From the NCBI GenBank assembly GCA_021792635.1, contig JAJYUH010000002.1, forward strand, positions 305,548 through 369,547: a stretch of 64,000 nt of DNA. Reading direction: 5' to 3'. The notes under the pieces are model-generated. The model was given only the letters and a program-made list of their open reading frames with translations. It did no database searches and was not told where the DNA came from. How positions within the stretch are numbered: position 1 is the first letter of the stretch; each line of letters starts with the position of its first letter. A program made the position numbers and the translations under genes. Source of the DNA: Natronospirales bacterium (lineage in GTDB: Bacteria > Pseudomonadota > Gammaproteobacteria > Natronospirales > REEB76). Below are positions 11,055-21,315 of the stretch, one piece after another.

Positions 11055-11252
11055 ATGCCGAAGTTAAAGACCAACCGCGCCGCAGCCAAGCGCTTTCGCG
11101 CCACCGCCAGCGGCAGATACAAGCGTGGCCAGTCGTATAAACGCCACATCCTCACCAAGAAAAGCTCTAAGCGCAAGCGTCAGCTTCGCAACAGCACGCT
11201 CGTGGTTCCGCAGGATCACGATCGTGTGAAGCAGATGCTGCCTTGGTCATAA
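11055..11252 (+). CDS. rpmI: 50S ribosomal protein L35
   Basis: A 65-residue, strongly basic protein with the L35 pattern [20 protein letters not shown], then [23 protein letters not shown] and a short tail ending MLPWS. L35 is a late-assembling component of the large subunit. An AGGAG ribosome site lies 8 bp before the ATG. It is 15 bp from rplT and is expected to be co-translated with it, with L20 as the operon repressor. Confidence 0.97.
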   Translation: MPKLKTNRAAAKRFRATASGRYKRGQSYKRHILTKKSSKRKRQLRNSTLVVPQDHDRVKQMLPWS

Positions 11253-11267
11253 TGGGAGGATACACAC

Positions 11268-11624
11268 ATGGCACGAGTTAAACGTTCAGTTACTAGCCGC
11301 GCCAAGCACAAGAAGACGCTTGGACGGGCCCAGGGTTATTACAATGCCCGCCGCAAGACTATCAAAGCCGCCAACCAGGCGGTAATGAAGGCCGGGCAGT
11401 ATGCCTTCCGTGATCGTCGCGACCGTAAGCGCCAATTCCGCGCACTGTGGGTGGTACGTATTAATGCCGCGGCGCGCCTCAATGGCATGTCCTATAGCCG
11501 TTTCATGAATGGTCTCAAACGTGCGCAGGTCGAGCTGGACCGTAAAGTACTCGCTGACATCGCCGTATTTGACCAAGCCGCCTTCTCCGTGCTCGTCGAG
11601 AAAGCCAAAGCCAGCCTGTCATAG
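11268..11624 (+). CDS. rplT: 50S ribosomal protein L20
   Basis: A 118-residue L20, needed early in 50S assembly and, in enterics, a translational repressor of rpmI-rplT. Family signatures are [60 protein letters not shown] and [26 protein letters not shown] precedes the ATG. Length is normal. The gene ends 45 bp before a strong hairpin that separates it from pheS. Confidence 0.98.
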   Translation: MARVKRSVTSRAKHKKTLGRAQGYYNARRKTIKAANQAVMKAGQYAFRDRRDRKRQFRALWVVRINAAARLNGMSYSRFMNGLKRAQVELDRKVLADIAVFDQAAFSVLVEKAKASLS

Positions 11625-11669
11625 TGAATGTGGCGGGCATGTTGTCCGCTCTGCAGACGGCAGACGAGT

Positions 11670-11710
11670 GAGGGGAGGGGCCCTGAAAAGCCCTTCCCCT
11701 CTGTTATTTT
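11670..11710 (+). terminator. Intrinsic terminator or attenuator between rplT and pheS
   Basis: A 12-bp stem (GAGGGGAGGGGC at 11670-11681 with GCCCTTCCCCTC at 11690-11701, one G-T pair) encloses an eight-base loop and is followed by TGTTATTTT. It either ends the ribosomal-protein transcript or acts as an attenuator for pheS-pheT, as in E. coli, where pheM and an attenuator occupy this position. I find no phenylalanine-rich leader peptide before it. Confidence 0.75.
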
Positions 11711-11743
11711 GGGGTACAGTCTGGACCGGAGACAGGAATTACT

Positions 11744-12766
11744 GTGCAGCATCTCGATGACCTGATCCGTGAAGCCCACAGGCGTATTGATACGAGCACT
11801 ACGCTTGTGGCGTTGAATGATGTGCGCGTGCACTATCTTGGCAGGAAGGGCGTACTCACGGAGCAGCTTAAATCCCTGGGAGCGTTGCCTGCCGCGGAGC
11901 GGGCTGGCGCCGGACAGTATATAAATGACGCCAAACGCCTGGTCAATGAAGCACTCGACAGGCGCAAACAAGTACTGGAACAAACCGAGCTTGATGCCAA
12001 GCTGACGGCACAAGCGCTGGATATCACGCTTCCGGGACGCGGTCACGAGCCGGGTGGATTGCATCCCGTGACGCGCCTGCTGGCGCGGGTGCAGGCACTG
12101 TTTGAGCGCATGGGTTTCCGAATGGAAACAGGCCCTGAAATCGAGGATGAGTTCCACAACTTCGATGCACTCAACTTCAAGCTTGATCATCCGGCACGCG
12201 CCGCGATGGATACCTTCTACCTCAGGGACTGGCCGCTGCTGCTACGCACCCACACCTCACCGGTGCAAATCCGTGCCATGCTGGCATACGGCGCGCCCAT
12301 CCGCGTGATTGCCCCGGGGCGTACCTTCCGCCACGATTCCGACGTGACCCATACACCCATGTTTCACCAGGTTGAGGGGCTGCTGGTGGACGAGGGCGTA
12401 AGCATGGCGCATTTGCGTGGTACCCTCAGCCTGTTCCTGCAGCACTTTTTTGAACGGGATGACTTGCAATTGCGCTTCCGGCCATCCTATTTCCCCTTTG
12501 TGGAACCGGGCGCAGAGGTGGATATTCGCTGCATATTCTGCGACGGAGGCGGCTGCCGCATTTGCAAACAGGGCGGCTGGCTTGAAGTGCTCGGCTGTGG
12601 GCTGGTGCACCCAAATGTACTCAGGGCCTGCAAGATTAACCCGGAACGTTATACGGGCTGGGCTTTCGGGCTGGGGGTGGAGCGCCTCGGAATGTTGCGC
12701 TACGGCATCAGTGACATGCGCATGAATTTTGAAAACGATATCCGTTTTCTGCAGCAATTTCGCTAA
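11744..12766 (+). CDS. pheS: Phenylalanine-tRNA ligase subunit alpha
   Basis: A 340-residue class II synthetase subunit holding the catalytic site of the (alpha-beta)2 enzyme. Motif 2 and 3 regions are visible: [60 protein letters not shown] and [18 protein letters not shown]. The N-terminal coiled coil contacts tRNA. The start is GTG at 11744, with AGGAA 6-7 bp upstream and no nearer ATG. pheT follows 21 bp downstream. Confidence 0.96.
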   Translation: MQHLDDLIREAHRRIDTSTTLVALNDVRVHYLGRKGVLTEQLKSLGALPAAERAGAGQYINDAKRLVNEALDRRKQVLEQTELDAKLTAQALDITLPGRGHEPGGLHPVTRLLARVQALFERMGFRMETGPEIEDEFHNFDALNFKLDHPARAAMDTFYLRDWPLLLRTHTSPVQIRAMLAYGAPIRVIAPGRTFRHDSDVTHTPMFHQVEGLLVDEGVSMAHLRGTLSLFLQHFFERDDLQLRFRPSYFPFVEPGAEVDIRCIFCDGGGCRICKQGGWLEVLGCGLVHPNVLRACKINPERYTGWAFGLGVERLGMLRYGISDMRMNFENDIRFLQQFR

Positions 12767-12787
12767 GTGCGTCATGAAGAACAGGAC

Positions 12788-15154
12788 ATGAAAATCAGCG
12801 AAAACTGGTTGCGCGAATTTATCAATCCAGCGGCGGACGCGCACGCACTGGCGGAGCGTCTGACGCTCGCCGGTATCGAAGTGACGTCCGTAACCGACGC
12901 CCTGCCGCCGCTGGATCGGGTAATGGTAGGCGAGGTCAAGTCCGTCCTGCCGCACCCGGATGCAGACAAGCTCAATATATGCCAGGTGGAAGCGGGCAGC
13001 GGCAGGTTACTGCAGATCGTGTGCGGTGCACCCAATGTGCATGCCGGCATAAAGGCACCGGTGATTCTCCCCGGTGGCCGTCTGCCAGATGGGAGCGAGA
13101 TCCGCAAGGCAAAACTGCGCGGTATGGAATCAGAAGGCATGCTGTGTTCGGCACACGAGCTGGCGCTGACAGATGACCATTTGGGCCTGATGGTTCTGCC
13201 GGCGGATACTCCGGTGGGGAAAACATTAACCGCAGTGCTGGGTGGAGCCGATAAAATCATGGAAATAGAGGTCACGCCCAACCGCGGCGATTGCCTGAGC
13301 GTGCTGGGTATTGCGCGCGAACTGGGCGCTCTCTATGACCAGGATTTAAAGATACCGGATGCCAAGCCGATAGCGGCGGTTATCAAAGACATGCTGCCGG
13401 TAAAAGTTGAGGCCCCAGAGGGCTGCCGGGCATTCGCCGGGCGCATTATCCGTGACCTGAATAGCCGTGCAACCACCCCTTTGTGGCTATGTGAGCGCCT
13501 GCGGAGATCGGGCGTACGCCCCATCCATCCGGTGGTGGATATTACCCAGTATGTAATGCTGGAGTTGGGTCAGCCTATGCATGCCTACGACTGCACACAT
13601 ATTGAAGGCGGCATCGTGGTGCGTTGGGCGCGTACAGGCGAACGCATAAAACTTCTGGAAGGCAGTGAACCGGAGCTGGATAAAAATGTACTGGTAATCG
13701 CCGACCACAGGCGGGTATTGGGCCTCGCCGGTATCATGGGTGGAAGCGGTTCTGCCGTACAGGACGGCACCGTGGACATCTATCTCGAGTGCGCCTGGTT
13801 TAGCCCCACCGCCATCAGCGGGCGGTCGCGCCGTCTCGGCTTGCAGACCGAGGCCGGCTACCGCTTTGAGCGTGGCGTGGACCTGCAAGGACAGTTGCGC
13901 GCCATGGAACGCGCCACACGTTTGCTAATGGAGATTACCGGTGGCAAACCCGGTCCTGTGACGGTGATGGAGGAACCCCGCCGCCAGCCAAGTCCGGTGC
14001 GTCTGCGTCGCGCGCGCCTGGAAAAGCTGTTGGGTATTGCGGTGCCGGGAAACGACGTCGTGCGTATCCTCAGCCGGCTGGGGATGCCACCTCAAGCGGC
14101 CGCTGACGGATGGGACGTGGTGCCTCCGGGTTACCGCTTCGATATCGAGGTTGAAGAAGACTTGGTGGAGGAAGTGGGCCGGATTCATGGCTACAATCTT
14201 ATTCCGTCCCTGCAATATCCTGGCTCCGCGTCCATGGCACTCCTCCCGGAAAAGCGGCTGGACATGAGGCGACTGCAGGAAACCCTGGTACAACGGGGAT
14301 ACCAGGAAGTGATTACTTACAGTTTCGTGGACCCGGAACTCCAGCGCAGACTGACAGGGCAACAGGGTATTGCGCTGGCCAATCCGATTGCAGCGGATCT
14401 GGCCGAAATGCGCCTGAGTCTCTGGGTTGGGCTGGTGCAGACACTACGCTATAACCGGAATCGCCAGCAAGCGCGCGTGCGGATATTTGAGACCGGCTTG
14501 AGATTTATATTGGAACATAATGATATAAAACAGGAAAATGTTATTGCTGGTTTGATAACAGGGCCCCAGTACCCGTTGCAATGGGGGCTGCCGGACCGGC
14601 CAGCGGATTTCGCCGACCTGAAGGGGGACGTGGAAGCCCTGCTAGCACTTTCCGGTAACCTTGAGCGATTGGAGGTTCTTCCCGCACCCCACCCAGCTTT
14701 GCATCCCAGTCAGTCCGCACAGTTGTGGCTGGAGGGAACGGATCTGGGCTGGCTGGGGGTTTTGCATCCGCAGATCGCCAAGATCCTGGATATTCCGAGT
14801 GCTGTGGTCTTCGAGCTGAAGCTGGAGCCTTTACTGATGGGTCGCCTACCCCACAGTCGGGAGGTTTCGCGCTTTCCCCCTATACGCAGAGATTTAGCCG
14901 TGGTGGTGGATGAAACCGTGACCGCGGCGCAGTTGCTGCAAGCAGCCCGGGCTTCGGGGGGCGCGGTGGTCCAGGATCTGCGTATATTTGACATATACCG
15001 TGGACCAGGCATAGATTCTAGACGAAAAAGCGTGGCTTTGGGCTTGATTTTACAAGACTCTTCGCGCACGCTAACAAACGAAGCCGCCGACGCAGTCATG
15101 GCCCAAGTGGCTGAACGGCTGCGGTGCGAACTGGGCGCAACAATAAGAGATTGA
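12788..15154 (+). CDS. pheT: Phenylalanine-tRNA ligase subunit beta
   Basis: A 788-residue beta subunit with the usual modular order: N-terminal [15 protein letters not shown], a tRNA-binding OB domain (residues 40-150), B3/B4 editing domain, B5 domains, a class II-like core with IHGYNLIPS, and a C-terminal ferredoxin-like anticodon-binding domain ([14 protein letters not shown]). The start at 12788 matches the family N-terminus and has AGGA 6 bp upstream; the longer open frame from 12767 adds seven non-family residues. Subunit beta edits Tyr-tRNA-Phe. ihfA begins 2 bp after its stop. Confidence 0.96.
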   Translation: MKISENWLREFINPAADAHALAERLTLAGIEVTSVTDALPPLDRVMVGEVKSVLPHPDADKLNICQVEAGSGRLLQIVCGAPNVHAGIKAPVILPGGRLPDGSEIRKAKLRGMESEGMLCSAHELALTDDHLGLMVLPADTPVGKTLTAVLGGADKIMEIEVTPNRGDCLSVLGIARELGALYDQDLKIPDAKPIAAVIKDMLPVKVEAPEGCRAFAGRIIRDLNSRATTPLWLCERLRRSGVRPIHPVVDITQYVMLELGQPMHAYDCTHIEGGIVVRWARTGERIKLLEGSEPELDKNVLVIADHRRVLGLAGIMGGSGSAVQDGTVDIYLECAWFSPTAISGRSRRLGLQTEAGYRFERGVDLQGQLRAMERATRLLMEITGGKPGPVTVMEEPRRQPSPVRLRRARLEKLLGIAVPGNDVVRILSRLGMPPQAAADGWDVVPPGYRFDIEVEEDLVEEVGRIHGYNLIPSLQYPGSASMALLPEKRLDMRRLQETLVQRGYQEVITYSFVDPELQRRLTGQQGIALANPIAADLAEMRLSLWVGLVQTLRYNRNRQQARVRIFETGLRFILEHNDIKQENVIAGLITGPQYPLQWGLPDRPADFADLKGDVEALLALSGNLERLEVLPAPHPALHPSQSAQLWLEGTDLGWLGVLHPQIAKILDIPSAVVFELKLEPLLMGRLPHSREVSRFPPIRRDLAVVVDETVTAAQLLQAARASGGAVVQDLRIFDIYRGPGIDSRRKSVALGLILQDSSRTLTNEAADAVMAQVAERLRCELGATIRD

Positions 15155-15156
15155 AC

Positions 15157-15456
15157 ATGGCACTGACCAAGGCGGAAATGGCCGAGGCCCTGTTCGAGGA
15201 ACTGGGGCTCAATAAACGGGAAGCGAAGGAGTTGGTGGACCTCTTTTTCGAGGAAGTCCGCCAAGCGCTCGCTACGGGCCAGCAGGTAAAACTCTCCGGC
15301 TTCGGCAATTTCGACTTGCGGGACAAAAATCAGCGCCCCGGCCGCAACCCCAAGACCGGTGAAGAAATCCCAATTACCGCCCGGCGCGTAGTGACCTTCC
15401 GGCCGGGGCAGAAACTCAAAGCGCGGGTAGAGGCCTATGCTGGAAGCCGGGAATAA
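15157..15456 (+). CDS. ihfA: Integration host factor subunit alpha
   Basis: A 99-residue HU/IHF-family protein, partner of IhfB above. [20 protein letters not shown] opens the protein; [29 protein letters not shown] and [17 protein letters not shown] follow, which is the IhfA pattern. The ATG at 15157 gives the family length; a longer frame from 15124 lies inside pheT. The pheT-ihfA-MerR order is the standard one in this group. It overlaps the next gene by 20 bp. Confidence 0.97.
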   Translation: MALTKAEMAEALFEELGLNKREAKELVDLFFEEVRQALATGQQVKLSGFGNFDLRDKNQRPGRNPKTGEEIPITARRVVTFRPGQKLKARVEAYAGSRE

Positions 15457-15793
15457 TAGCGAACTTCCGCCGATTCCGGGGAAACGCTACTTCACCATCG
15501 GCGAGGTGAGCGATCTGTGTGGCGTCAAACCGCATGTGTTGCGCTATTGGGAGCAGGAATTTCCGCAGCTCAAGCCGGTCAAACGCCGGGGTAATCGCCG
15601 TTATTACCAGCGTCACGATGTACTGGTGATACGCCAGATTCGCAGCCTGCTTTACGAGCAGGGATTCACCATCGGCGGCGCACGCCAACAATTGTCCGGC
15701 GACACCGCCAAACAGGACGTCTCGCAGAGCCAGCAAATTGTCCACCAGTTGCGCGTGGAACTGGAAGACCTACTGCAGCAGCTCAAGCGCTGA
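15437..15793 (+). CDS. MerR-family transcriptional regulator
   Basis: A 118-residue regulator with an N-terminal winged helix-turn-helix of MerR type ([20 protein letters not shown] then [20 protein letters not shown]) and a C-terminal dimerization coiled coil ([20 protein letters not shown]). No cysteines or effector domain are present, so it is probably a ligand-independent or heat-shock-like MerR member. It overlaps ihfA by 20 bp, a widely conserved arrangement. The regulon is unknown. The start ATG at 15437 follows AGAGG. Confidence 0.9.
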   Translation: MLEAGNNSELPPIPGKRYFTIGEVSDLCGVKPHVLRYWEQEFPQLKPVKRRGNRRYYQRHDVLVIRQIRSLLYEQGFTIGGARQQLSGDTAKQDVSQSQQIVHQLRVELEDLLQQLKR

Positions 15794-15888
15794 CGGCTCG
15801 CCGGCATCCACCCGAGTACCATGCATCCAGGCCATCGGGTATCATTGCCACCTGTGCCGATGAATAATGCATTTTTGAGTCCGCCAGT

Positions 15889-15970
<82 letters not shown>

Positions 15971-16133
15971 TTACGTGTTTCATGCTCTTAAAGGGCCATC
16001 CCCGGCCCATCTTTTCACGCTTGCCGTCCAGCACGCATGTTCTTGTCTGTATGCCCGGTCACGCCCAAAATACCGTCAATATCTTGTTGTCAGCCTGGAT
16101 TTTTTAAAGCGTAATCTTGTCTTTTCAAGACAT

Positions 16134-16292
16134 ATGGCCACAGAAAAAAAAGCAAACCGACTTAGTCTCCCGCAATATTGGAGTCGGGCGCTGTTTATTG
16201 GCGCAATCGCCTTTATGGTAGTCTTGATAGGGATGGGTATCAGCGGTATACATTGGCCAAAATGGCTACTGGCACTGACTACCTTGCTCTGA
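16134..16292 (+). CDS. Possible small membrane protein
   Basis: A 52-residue frame from the ATG at 16134, with a basic N-terminus (ATEKKANRLSLPQYW) and one hydrophobic helix of about 22 residues (LFIGAIAFMVVLIGMGISGI) followed by HWPKWLLALTTLL. This is a plausible single-pass small protein. The ribosome site is poor (only AAGA upstream), no family is recognised, and the frame is open further upstream through the tRNA region, which weakens the case. It could be spurious. Confidence 0.3.
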   Translation: MATEKKANRLSLPQYWSRALFIGAIAFMVVLIGMGISGIHWPKWLLALTTLL

Positions 16293-16324
16293 TACAGCCA
16301 GCATCGTGCAATGCCTGTAGGGTT

Positions 16325-16545
16325 ATGCCATGAGATGGCATGTGGGCGTGTCCAGTTAAAGGGCACATCGTCGAGCCGGTGAAAGTCCGACCGAGACCTG
16401 AAGACCCATGCCTCGTAATGTGGGAGGCGCTGTGCCGTGCGGCAAGACAGCGGAACCATCCGGTGAGAAATTCGCTGAATATCAGCCTAACTACGAGCGA
16501 AGATAATCAGAGATTGTGCGGAGGAAGCAGATCGAATCGCCGATC
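16325..16545 (+). ncRNA. Structured non-coding segment, possible group II intron remnant
   Basis: No gene fits this stretch between the small frame and the GGDEF/EAL gene. It holds paired motifs: TGTCC...GGGCAC around a TTAAA bulge near 16350-16372, then GTCGAGCCGGTGAAAGTCCGAC and GCCGTGCGGC. The phrase GGTGAAAGTCC is reminiscent of domain I of bacterial group II introns. No reverse transcriptase gene lies here, and no domain V-like terminus is evident, so if it is an intron it is a fragment. Identification is by resemblance only. Confidence 0.3.
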
Positions 16546-16558
16546 AGGCAAACTCCGT

Positions 16559-19500
16559 TCATGCTTTGGGCGGTGCCAGCGCCGTCATAAAGCGTTCCAC
16601 TTCAGCGGGTGAGAAAGGTCTGGAAAAATAATAACCCTGTCCGCGGCGACAGCCGAGCGCCCGCAATAATTCTAATTGACGGGAATTCTCAATGCCCTCT
16701 GCCACCACATCCATGCCCAGATCAGCGGCTAAAACCGTGATAGTGCGCACTATGGCACGATCACTGCGATTGAGCTCAATGCCGCTGATGAAGGAACGGT
16801 CTATCTTGAGCGTATCCAGCTTAAGAGTACGCAGAGCGCTTAGAGATGAATAACCGGTACCGAAATCGTCCATCTGCAAATTGACGCCGATGGTCCTGAG
16901 GCGGCCGATGGTTTCAACCGCCAGTTGCGGGTTATCCATGAATACCGTTTCGGTAATTTCCAAACATAGATTCTTGGCAGGCATGCCTGTCATATCCAAA
17001 ACACGCGCCACACGTTGCGGTAGCACCCAATGGGCGAATTGGCGATTGGCGATATTCACACTTACTGAAATACTGTCGGTGAGATGTTTGTGGCGTTTGC
17101 GCCATTCGGCCAGTTGCGCACAGGCAGTTTCCATTACCCACCAGCCCAGCGGAATGATAAGACCAGTTTCCTCGGCTACCGCCAGGAACTGCTCCGGCGC
17201 CACCAGACCGCGGTCAGGATGCGCCCAACGCACCAGTGCCTCAAAACCCGTAAGGCGACCGGTGGCGAGTTCCATGATCGGCTGGTAATAGACGCGGAAT
17301 TCATTGCGTTGCAGGGCATGACGCAGTTCGGTTTCCAATTTGAGATTGGCCTTAACGCGTTCATGCATGGCATCGTCAAACACCACGTAGCCCGCCTTGC
17401 CGGCCGCCTTGGCTCGGTACATTGCCGTATCCGCATCACGCAGAAATTCATCCGCATGCCGGTAATGGTCGGCGCTTATCACAATACCGATGCTGGCGGT
17501 GGAAAATACATCGTGGCCGTCCACGTTGAAGGCACGCGCCAATTCCTCATGGATGTGGTCTGCTACAGCGGTGGCATCATCCAATCCCTGGATACTCTCC
17601 AGTAAAATAGTAAACTCATCCCCTCCATGGCGGGCGATCAGATCAGCCGGGCGCAGACAAGTGCGCAGTCTCTTGGCAATAGCCACCAGCAGCCGGTCGC
17701 CAAAACTGTGGCCCAGGCTGTCATTGATCAGTTTGAAGCGATCCAAGTCCAGGAACAGTACCGCGAAATTATCCGCAGCATGCTTGTCGCTGCGCTCCAG
17801 CGCCTGACGCAGCCGTTCCATGAAGAAGCCGCGGTTGGGCAGACCCGTGAGCGCATCGTGATAGGCGCTGTGCACCAGGTCCTGTTCGGCCTTCTTGCGT
17901 TCGGTGATGTCACGTACGGTACCCATGGAGGCCGGCCGTCCGCGCCAGGAAATGCGGCTGACGGTAATCGAAACGGTTACCTGGCTGGTTATATCCTTGC
18001 AGCGCAAGTACATCTCATGAGGTTCCGCGGCACCATGCCCCATCGCATCCGTGGCAATTTGCTCAGCCAGCTCACCGTTGGATGCAAGCACTGTGCCGGT
18101 GACCGGTTTACCCGCCAATTCTTCCGGCTCAAAGCCCAGCATGTAGGCGAATGAACGGTTGACGTATACATATTTTCCGCCCTGGCTCAGGAATACACCG
18201 TCCTGACTCATGTCCACCAGCGTGCGATACTTTTCTTCCGAACGTATCAGTGCTTCCTCGGCACGTTTGCGCAAGGTGATATCCTGCAGCATACCTTCGT
18301 AGTACAGAATATTGCCATTGGCATCTCTCACACCACGTGAATTGTCACAAACCCAGATGGTGGCGCCATCGCGGCGGAAAATCTGGAATTCCTGGTCCGT
18401 ATAGTGGCCGTCTTCTGCAATACGGCGTAACAATTCGGCACGCATTTCAGGTCGCACATATACGCGGGAAGCGATATTGAGACCACTGGCAATCATTTCT
18501 TCTGGTGTGTCATAGCCGAGAATGCGGGCGAGTGCGGGATTGGCGCCTATAACACGACCATCAGGCGTAGATTGGTAGATGCCTTCGATAGCGTTCTCAA
18601 AAATGGAGCGATATTTGCGTTCCACATCCTGTAGTGCGGTATCCTGCAATTTGCGTCTGCTGAGATCACGACACAGCACCAGGGCGTACTGATGGTTATC
18701 TGCCGTGATGATGGAAGCATGGGCTTCGCAGGGTAGCGGCATACCATCCTTGCGCCGCAGACCGACCTCGAATACAACGTTGTGCTCCTTCAGCAATTTG
18801 CGGCCAAGGCTGCGCCAGATCTTGCTTTCGCTAAGTGTGAATGGCGCGGACCGAAGCAGCTCTTCCCGGGAATAACCCAGCAACTGGCAGGCGGCGTTGT
18901 TTGCATCTGCAAAGCTCACGCCTGGGCGTCCGTCTTTATCAATGGCGTAAAGCAATATGAGATTCGGATCAGTGTTCAGGAGCGCGTGGTAGGTCAGCTC
19001 TTGGTTATTCAATTCCGTCAAGGCAGTGCGATAATCGGAGTCGTCCACAATGGTAAAAAGCGCTTGGGGGCGCCGCTCCAGTTCCACTGCGTTGGCGGAA
19101 AAAATACCGTGGCGTTTCTCACCCGAGCGTGCAATCAGGCCTATGCCACGATTGATGACACATCCACCGGCTTTGAGTTCCTGCAGGACATCTGCGTATG
19201 CCTGTGGATTTTCCCATAGGCTCAAAGCAGTCGCACGGAGGCCGGTTATTTCCGCGGGGGTATATCCCAGCAGGCGCTCTACGGATTGGTTGATATCGCT
19301 GATCTGGCCACTCTCCAGTTCCAGCACACCAATAACGCATGGGGCCAGGCGAAAGCCGGCTGCGAATTTCGTTGTGGCCAGGCGCTGTATCTCATCAAGA
19401 CGGCCGCGACGCAATTCTGCAGCAGCACGCATTGCAAGCATGCGCAGGGCGGCGAACAGTTCATCGTTCGCCTGGAACGGGTGACGCGACATGATTCCGA

Positions 19501-19900
19501 GGTGGCCGACTGCCCGGCCATCCAGGCCGGGAATGGCTACTGCGCAGTACGCGCGCACACCGTGTTTGCGCAGCCAGCGATCTTTGGGGTAAACGTTGGC
19601 GGTATCGTCCTCGTGCCACAATTGGCCGTCCACGAGCACGCGGGCAGCAGGCGTGCCCTCCAGCAGAAACTCGTCACCGCCGCTGGCAGCATGGTTGACA
19701 TGCCAGCCTGCCACCAGCACCAGCTTATTGGCATCCTGCAGCTTGCGGAAGGTAATAAAACCATATTCCGCATCCAGCGAAACCGCAAGAACGCGCACGA
19801 GGTGCCGGAAAAAATCCTGGCCCAGCATGCCTGCCGTTTGTTCCATCAGCGTATGCAGCACGCCGGTTGGCACTGGGGCGATGGCGGTTTCCGGCTTCAT
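16559..19900 (-). CDS. GAF/PAS/GGDEF/EAL cyclic di-GMP turnover protein
   Basis: A 1,113-residue cytosolic signalling protein without membrane segments. Order: N-terminal GAF (about 15-165), four PAS domains (about 175-290, 300-420, 425-545, 550-670), GGDEF (about 680-845) and EAL (about 855-1105). The diguanylate cyclase site is intact (ARHGGDEFTILLES) with an RPAD inhibitory I-site five residues before it. The EAL half keeps EALVRW, LEITET, DDFGTG, LKIDRSF and VAEGIE, so both activities look possible. The sensory inputs are unknown. It is downstream of, and co-directional with, the gsp operon, 168 bp away. Confidence 0.93.
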   Translation of the reverse strand: MKPETAIAPVPTGVLHTLMEQTAGMLGQDFFRHLVRVLAVSLDAEYGFITFRKLQDANKLVLVAGWHVNHAASGGDEFLLEGTPAARVLVDGQLWHEDDTANVYPKDRWLRKHGVRAYCAVAIPGLDGRAVGHLGIMSRHPFQANDELFAALRMLAMRAAAELRRGRLDEIQRLATTKFAAGFRLAPCVIGVLELESGQISDINQSVERLLGYTPAEITGLRATALSLWENPQAYADVLQELKAGGCVINRGIGLIARSGEKRHGIFSANAVELERRPQALFTIVDDSDYRTALTELNNQELTYHALLNTDPNLILLYAIDKDGRPGVSFADANNAACQLLGYSREELLRSAPFTLSESKIWRSLGRKLLKEHNVVFEVGLRRKDGMPLPCEAHASIITADNHQYALVLCRDLSRRKLQDTALQDVERKYRSIFENAIEGIYQSTPDGRVIGANPALARILGYDTPEEMIASGLNIASRVYVRPEMRAELLRRIAEDGHYTDQEFQIFRRDGATIWVCDNSRGVRDANGNILYYEGMLQDITLRKRAEEALIRSEEKYRTLVDMSQDGVFLSQGGKYVYVNRSFAYMLGFEPEELAGKPVTGTVLASNGELAEQIATDAMGHGAAEPHEMYLRCKDITSQVTVSITVSRISWRGRPASMGTVRDITERKKAEQDLVHSAYHDALTGLPNRGFFMERLRQALERSDKHAADNFAVLFLDLDRFKLINDSLGHSFGDRLLVAIAKRLRTCLRPADLIARHGGDEFTILLESIQGLDDATAVADHIHEELARAFNVDGHDVFSTASIGIVISADHYRHADEFLRDADTAMYRAKAAGKAGYVVFDDAMHERVKANLKLETELRHALQRNEFRVYYQPIMELATGRLTGFEALVRWAHPDRGLVAPEQFLAVAEETGLIIPLGWWVMETACAQLAEWRKRHKHLTDSISVSVNIANRQFAHWVLPQRVARVLDMTGMPAKNLCLEITETVFMDNPQLAVETIGRLRTIGVNLQMDDFGTGYSSLSALRTLKLDTLKIDRSFISGIELNRSDRAIVRTITVLAADLGMDVVAEGIENSRQLELLRALGCRRGQGYYFSRPFSPAEVERFMTALAPPKA

Positions 19901-20068
19901 GGATGCAATTTGACCATAAAAATGGAGGTAATGATGTTTTGCGCGGCCATTGCGATGATCACAAATCTCAAAAGATACCGGTTTGCGGCTGAATTTATCT
20001 GAATAATCTTATGCAGAATAGTTATGTAAGACAATGAAATTACTGTAGATTATATTTCTTCTGATCAT

Positions 20069-20824
20069 TCACCACTGACCGGTAAACTGGAAGGGATGAT
20101 TTCCAGCGGCATTGGCCGGTCCCAGATATTGCAATAAGCGGCTGACGGCAGCATCGCCCGGTTCGCGTACAGCGAGGCTGCCGCCGAGCTGGTAACGACC
20201 ATCGGGGGCGAGGTTGAGAGTGCCCTGTAACATCAGGGGTCCGCCGGTATCAAGCAAACTACCTTCGATACCTTTGCCAGACCGGGTCCGCAGCTTCATC
20301 TGGTAATTTCCCAAGGCCACGGCCTGAGGCCAGTTAAGGGTAGCGCCAGTGAGCGTCACCTGACCCTCCGCTGCAGCGGGCCGTCCGCGGATAAGCACCA
20401 GACGGGCGAGTTGCAGGTTCAGGGTGCCATCAACGCTGCCGGGTGGCACTGGCAACCAGGGCTCAATTTCCGTCACCGGCAACTGCCCTCGCACGTCCTG
20501 GAAGAACAGTGTGCCGGCGGCACTGGCGGCGACCCTGCCTTGCAGGATACTCCCGGAGCCATGTAGCTGCAGGCGATATCCCCAATGGCCGCTGAAGGGC
20601 GCGAGCCAATCGAAGTGCCACTGCAGGATGCCCCAGGACCGCCCATGGTACGCGAGCTCTTGCGCGGTACCCGACCAAATACTGCCGTGCACCCCCGCCA
20701 GTTGTACCTCCGGCAGACGCTTTTCCAACCAAGCGGTGGCATAAACGGCAGGCAGAGTGGCCAGCAGGAAAAGGAGATAGGCGGCCAGCCCAAGCAGTCC
20801 CCAGCGCCAGGCACGTCGGTTCAT
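20069..20824 (-). CDS. gspN: Type II secretion system protein N
   Basis: A 251-residue inner-membrane protein with an N-terminal anchor (LLGLAAYLLFLLATLPAVYA) and a periplasmic beta-rich body containing GVHGSIWSGTAQEL and GSLLDTGGPLMLQGTLNL, which are GspN features. It is the last gene of the gspG-to-gspN run, overlapping gspM by 4 bp. GspN is not required in every type II system and its exact role in the inner-membrane platform is unsettled. Identification is supported strongly by position. Confidence 0.9.
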   Translation of the reverse strand: MNRRAWRWGLLGLAAYLLFLLATLPAVYATAWLEKRLPEVQLAGVHGSIWSGTAQELAYHGRSWGILQWHFDWLAPFSGHWGYRLQLHGSGSILQGRVAASAAGTLFFQDVRGQLPVTEIEPWLPVPPGSVDGTLNLQLARLVLIRGRPAAAEGQVTLTGATLNWPQAVALGNYQMKLRTRSGKGIEGSLLDTGGPLMLQGTLNLAPDGRYQLGGSLAVREPGDAAVSRLLQYLGPANAAGNHPFQFTGQW

Positions 20825-21315
20825 GGGGGGACCCGCAGTTTGATGCTGGCGTTCACCAGGCCAGGCCCACTGCCGCGTTCTACCGTCATGTCGTCGGGAA
20901 CAATGCCATACATTTGCCGCACATCGTTTAGCCAGCGCACCAGAGAATCGAAAGCTGCGGCATTGAATTGCACGCGCACCGAACCATCGCTTTCCTGCTG
21001 AGCTTGTTGCAAGGCACTGCCCAATCCGACACTGGCCGCGCTGCTGTTTACGGTGCTGAGCAGCGAGCCTCCGGGTAATGCGGTCGGCCGGTTACCGCTC
21101 AATAATTTAATCCGGTTTGCCGCCGGGCGCATCCAGGCCAGCCGTGCGCGTTGTTCCCGTACATGGACAAGCAGGGTATGGCGATGACTGAGGTACGGAC
21201 TGAGGATACCGGCGTAAATAATGACGCTGCACAAAATCAAAGCACCACCGGAGAGTACCAGACGCTCACGTTTTTCCAGCGCCAAGAACCATTGGTGTAC
21301 CTGTTGCAGGTTCAT
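20821..21315 (-). CDS. gspM: Type II secretion system protein M
   Basis: A 164-residue bitopic protein: short cytosolic N-terminus with QWFLALEKRERLVLSGG, one membrane helix (about 20-40) and a periplasmic ferredoxin-like domain. Family members share FxxLxxRER before the helix, seen here. GspM partners GspL in the assembly platform that connects the GspE ATPase to the pseudopilus. It overlaps both gspL and gspN by 4 bp (ATGA). Confidence 0.93.
   Translation of the reverse strand: MNLQQVHQWFLALEKRERLVLSGGALILCSVIIYAGILSPYLSHRHTLLVHVREQRARLAWMRPAANRIKLLSGNRPTALPGGSLLSTVNSSAASVGLGSALQQAQQESDGSVRVQFNAAAFDSLVRWLNDVRQMYGIVPDDMTVERGSGPGLVNASIKLRVPP

Noticed and set aside
11622..11672. Short frame before the pheS hairpin as a pheM-like leader peptide
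   Set aside because: It has no Phe codon and no ribosome site.
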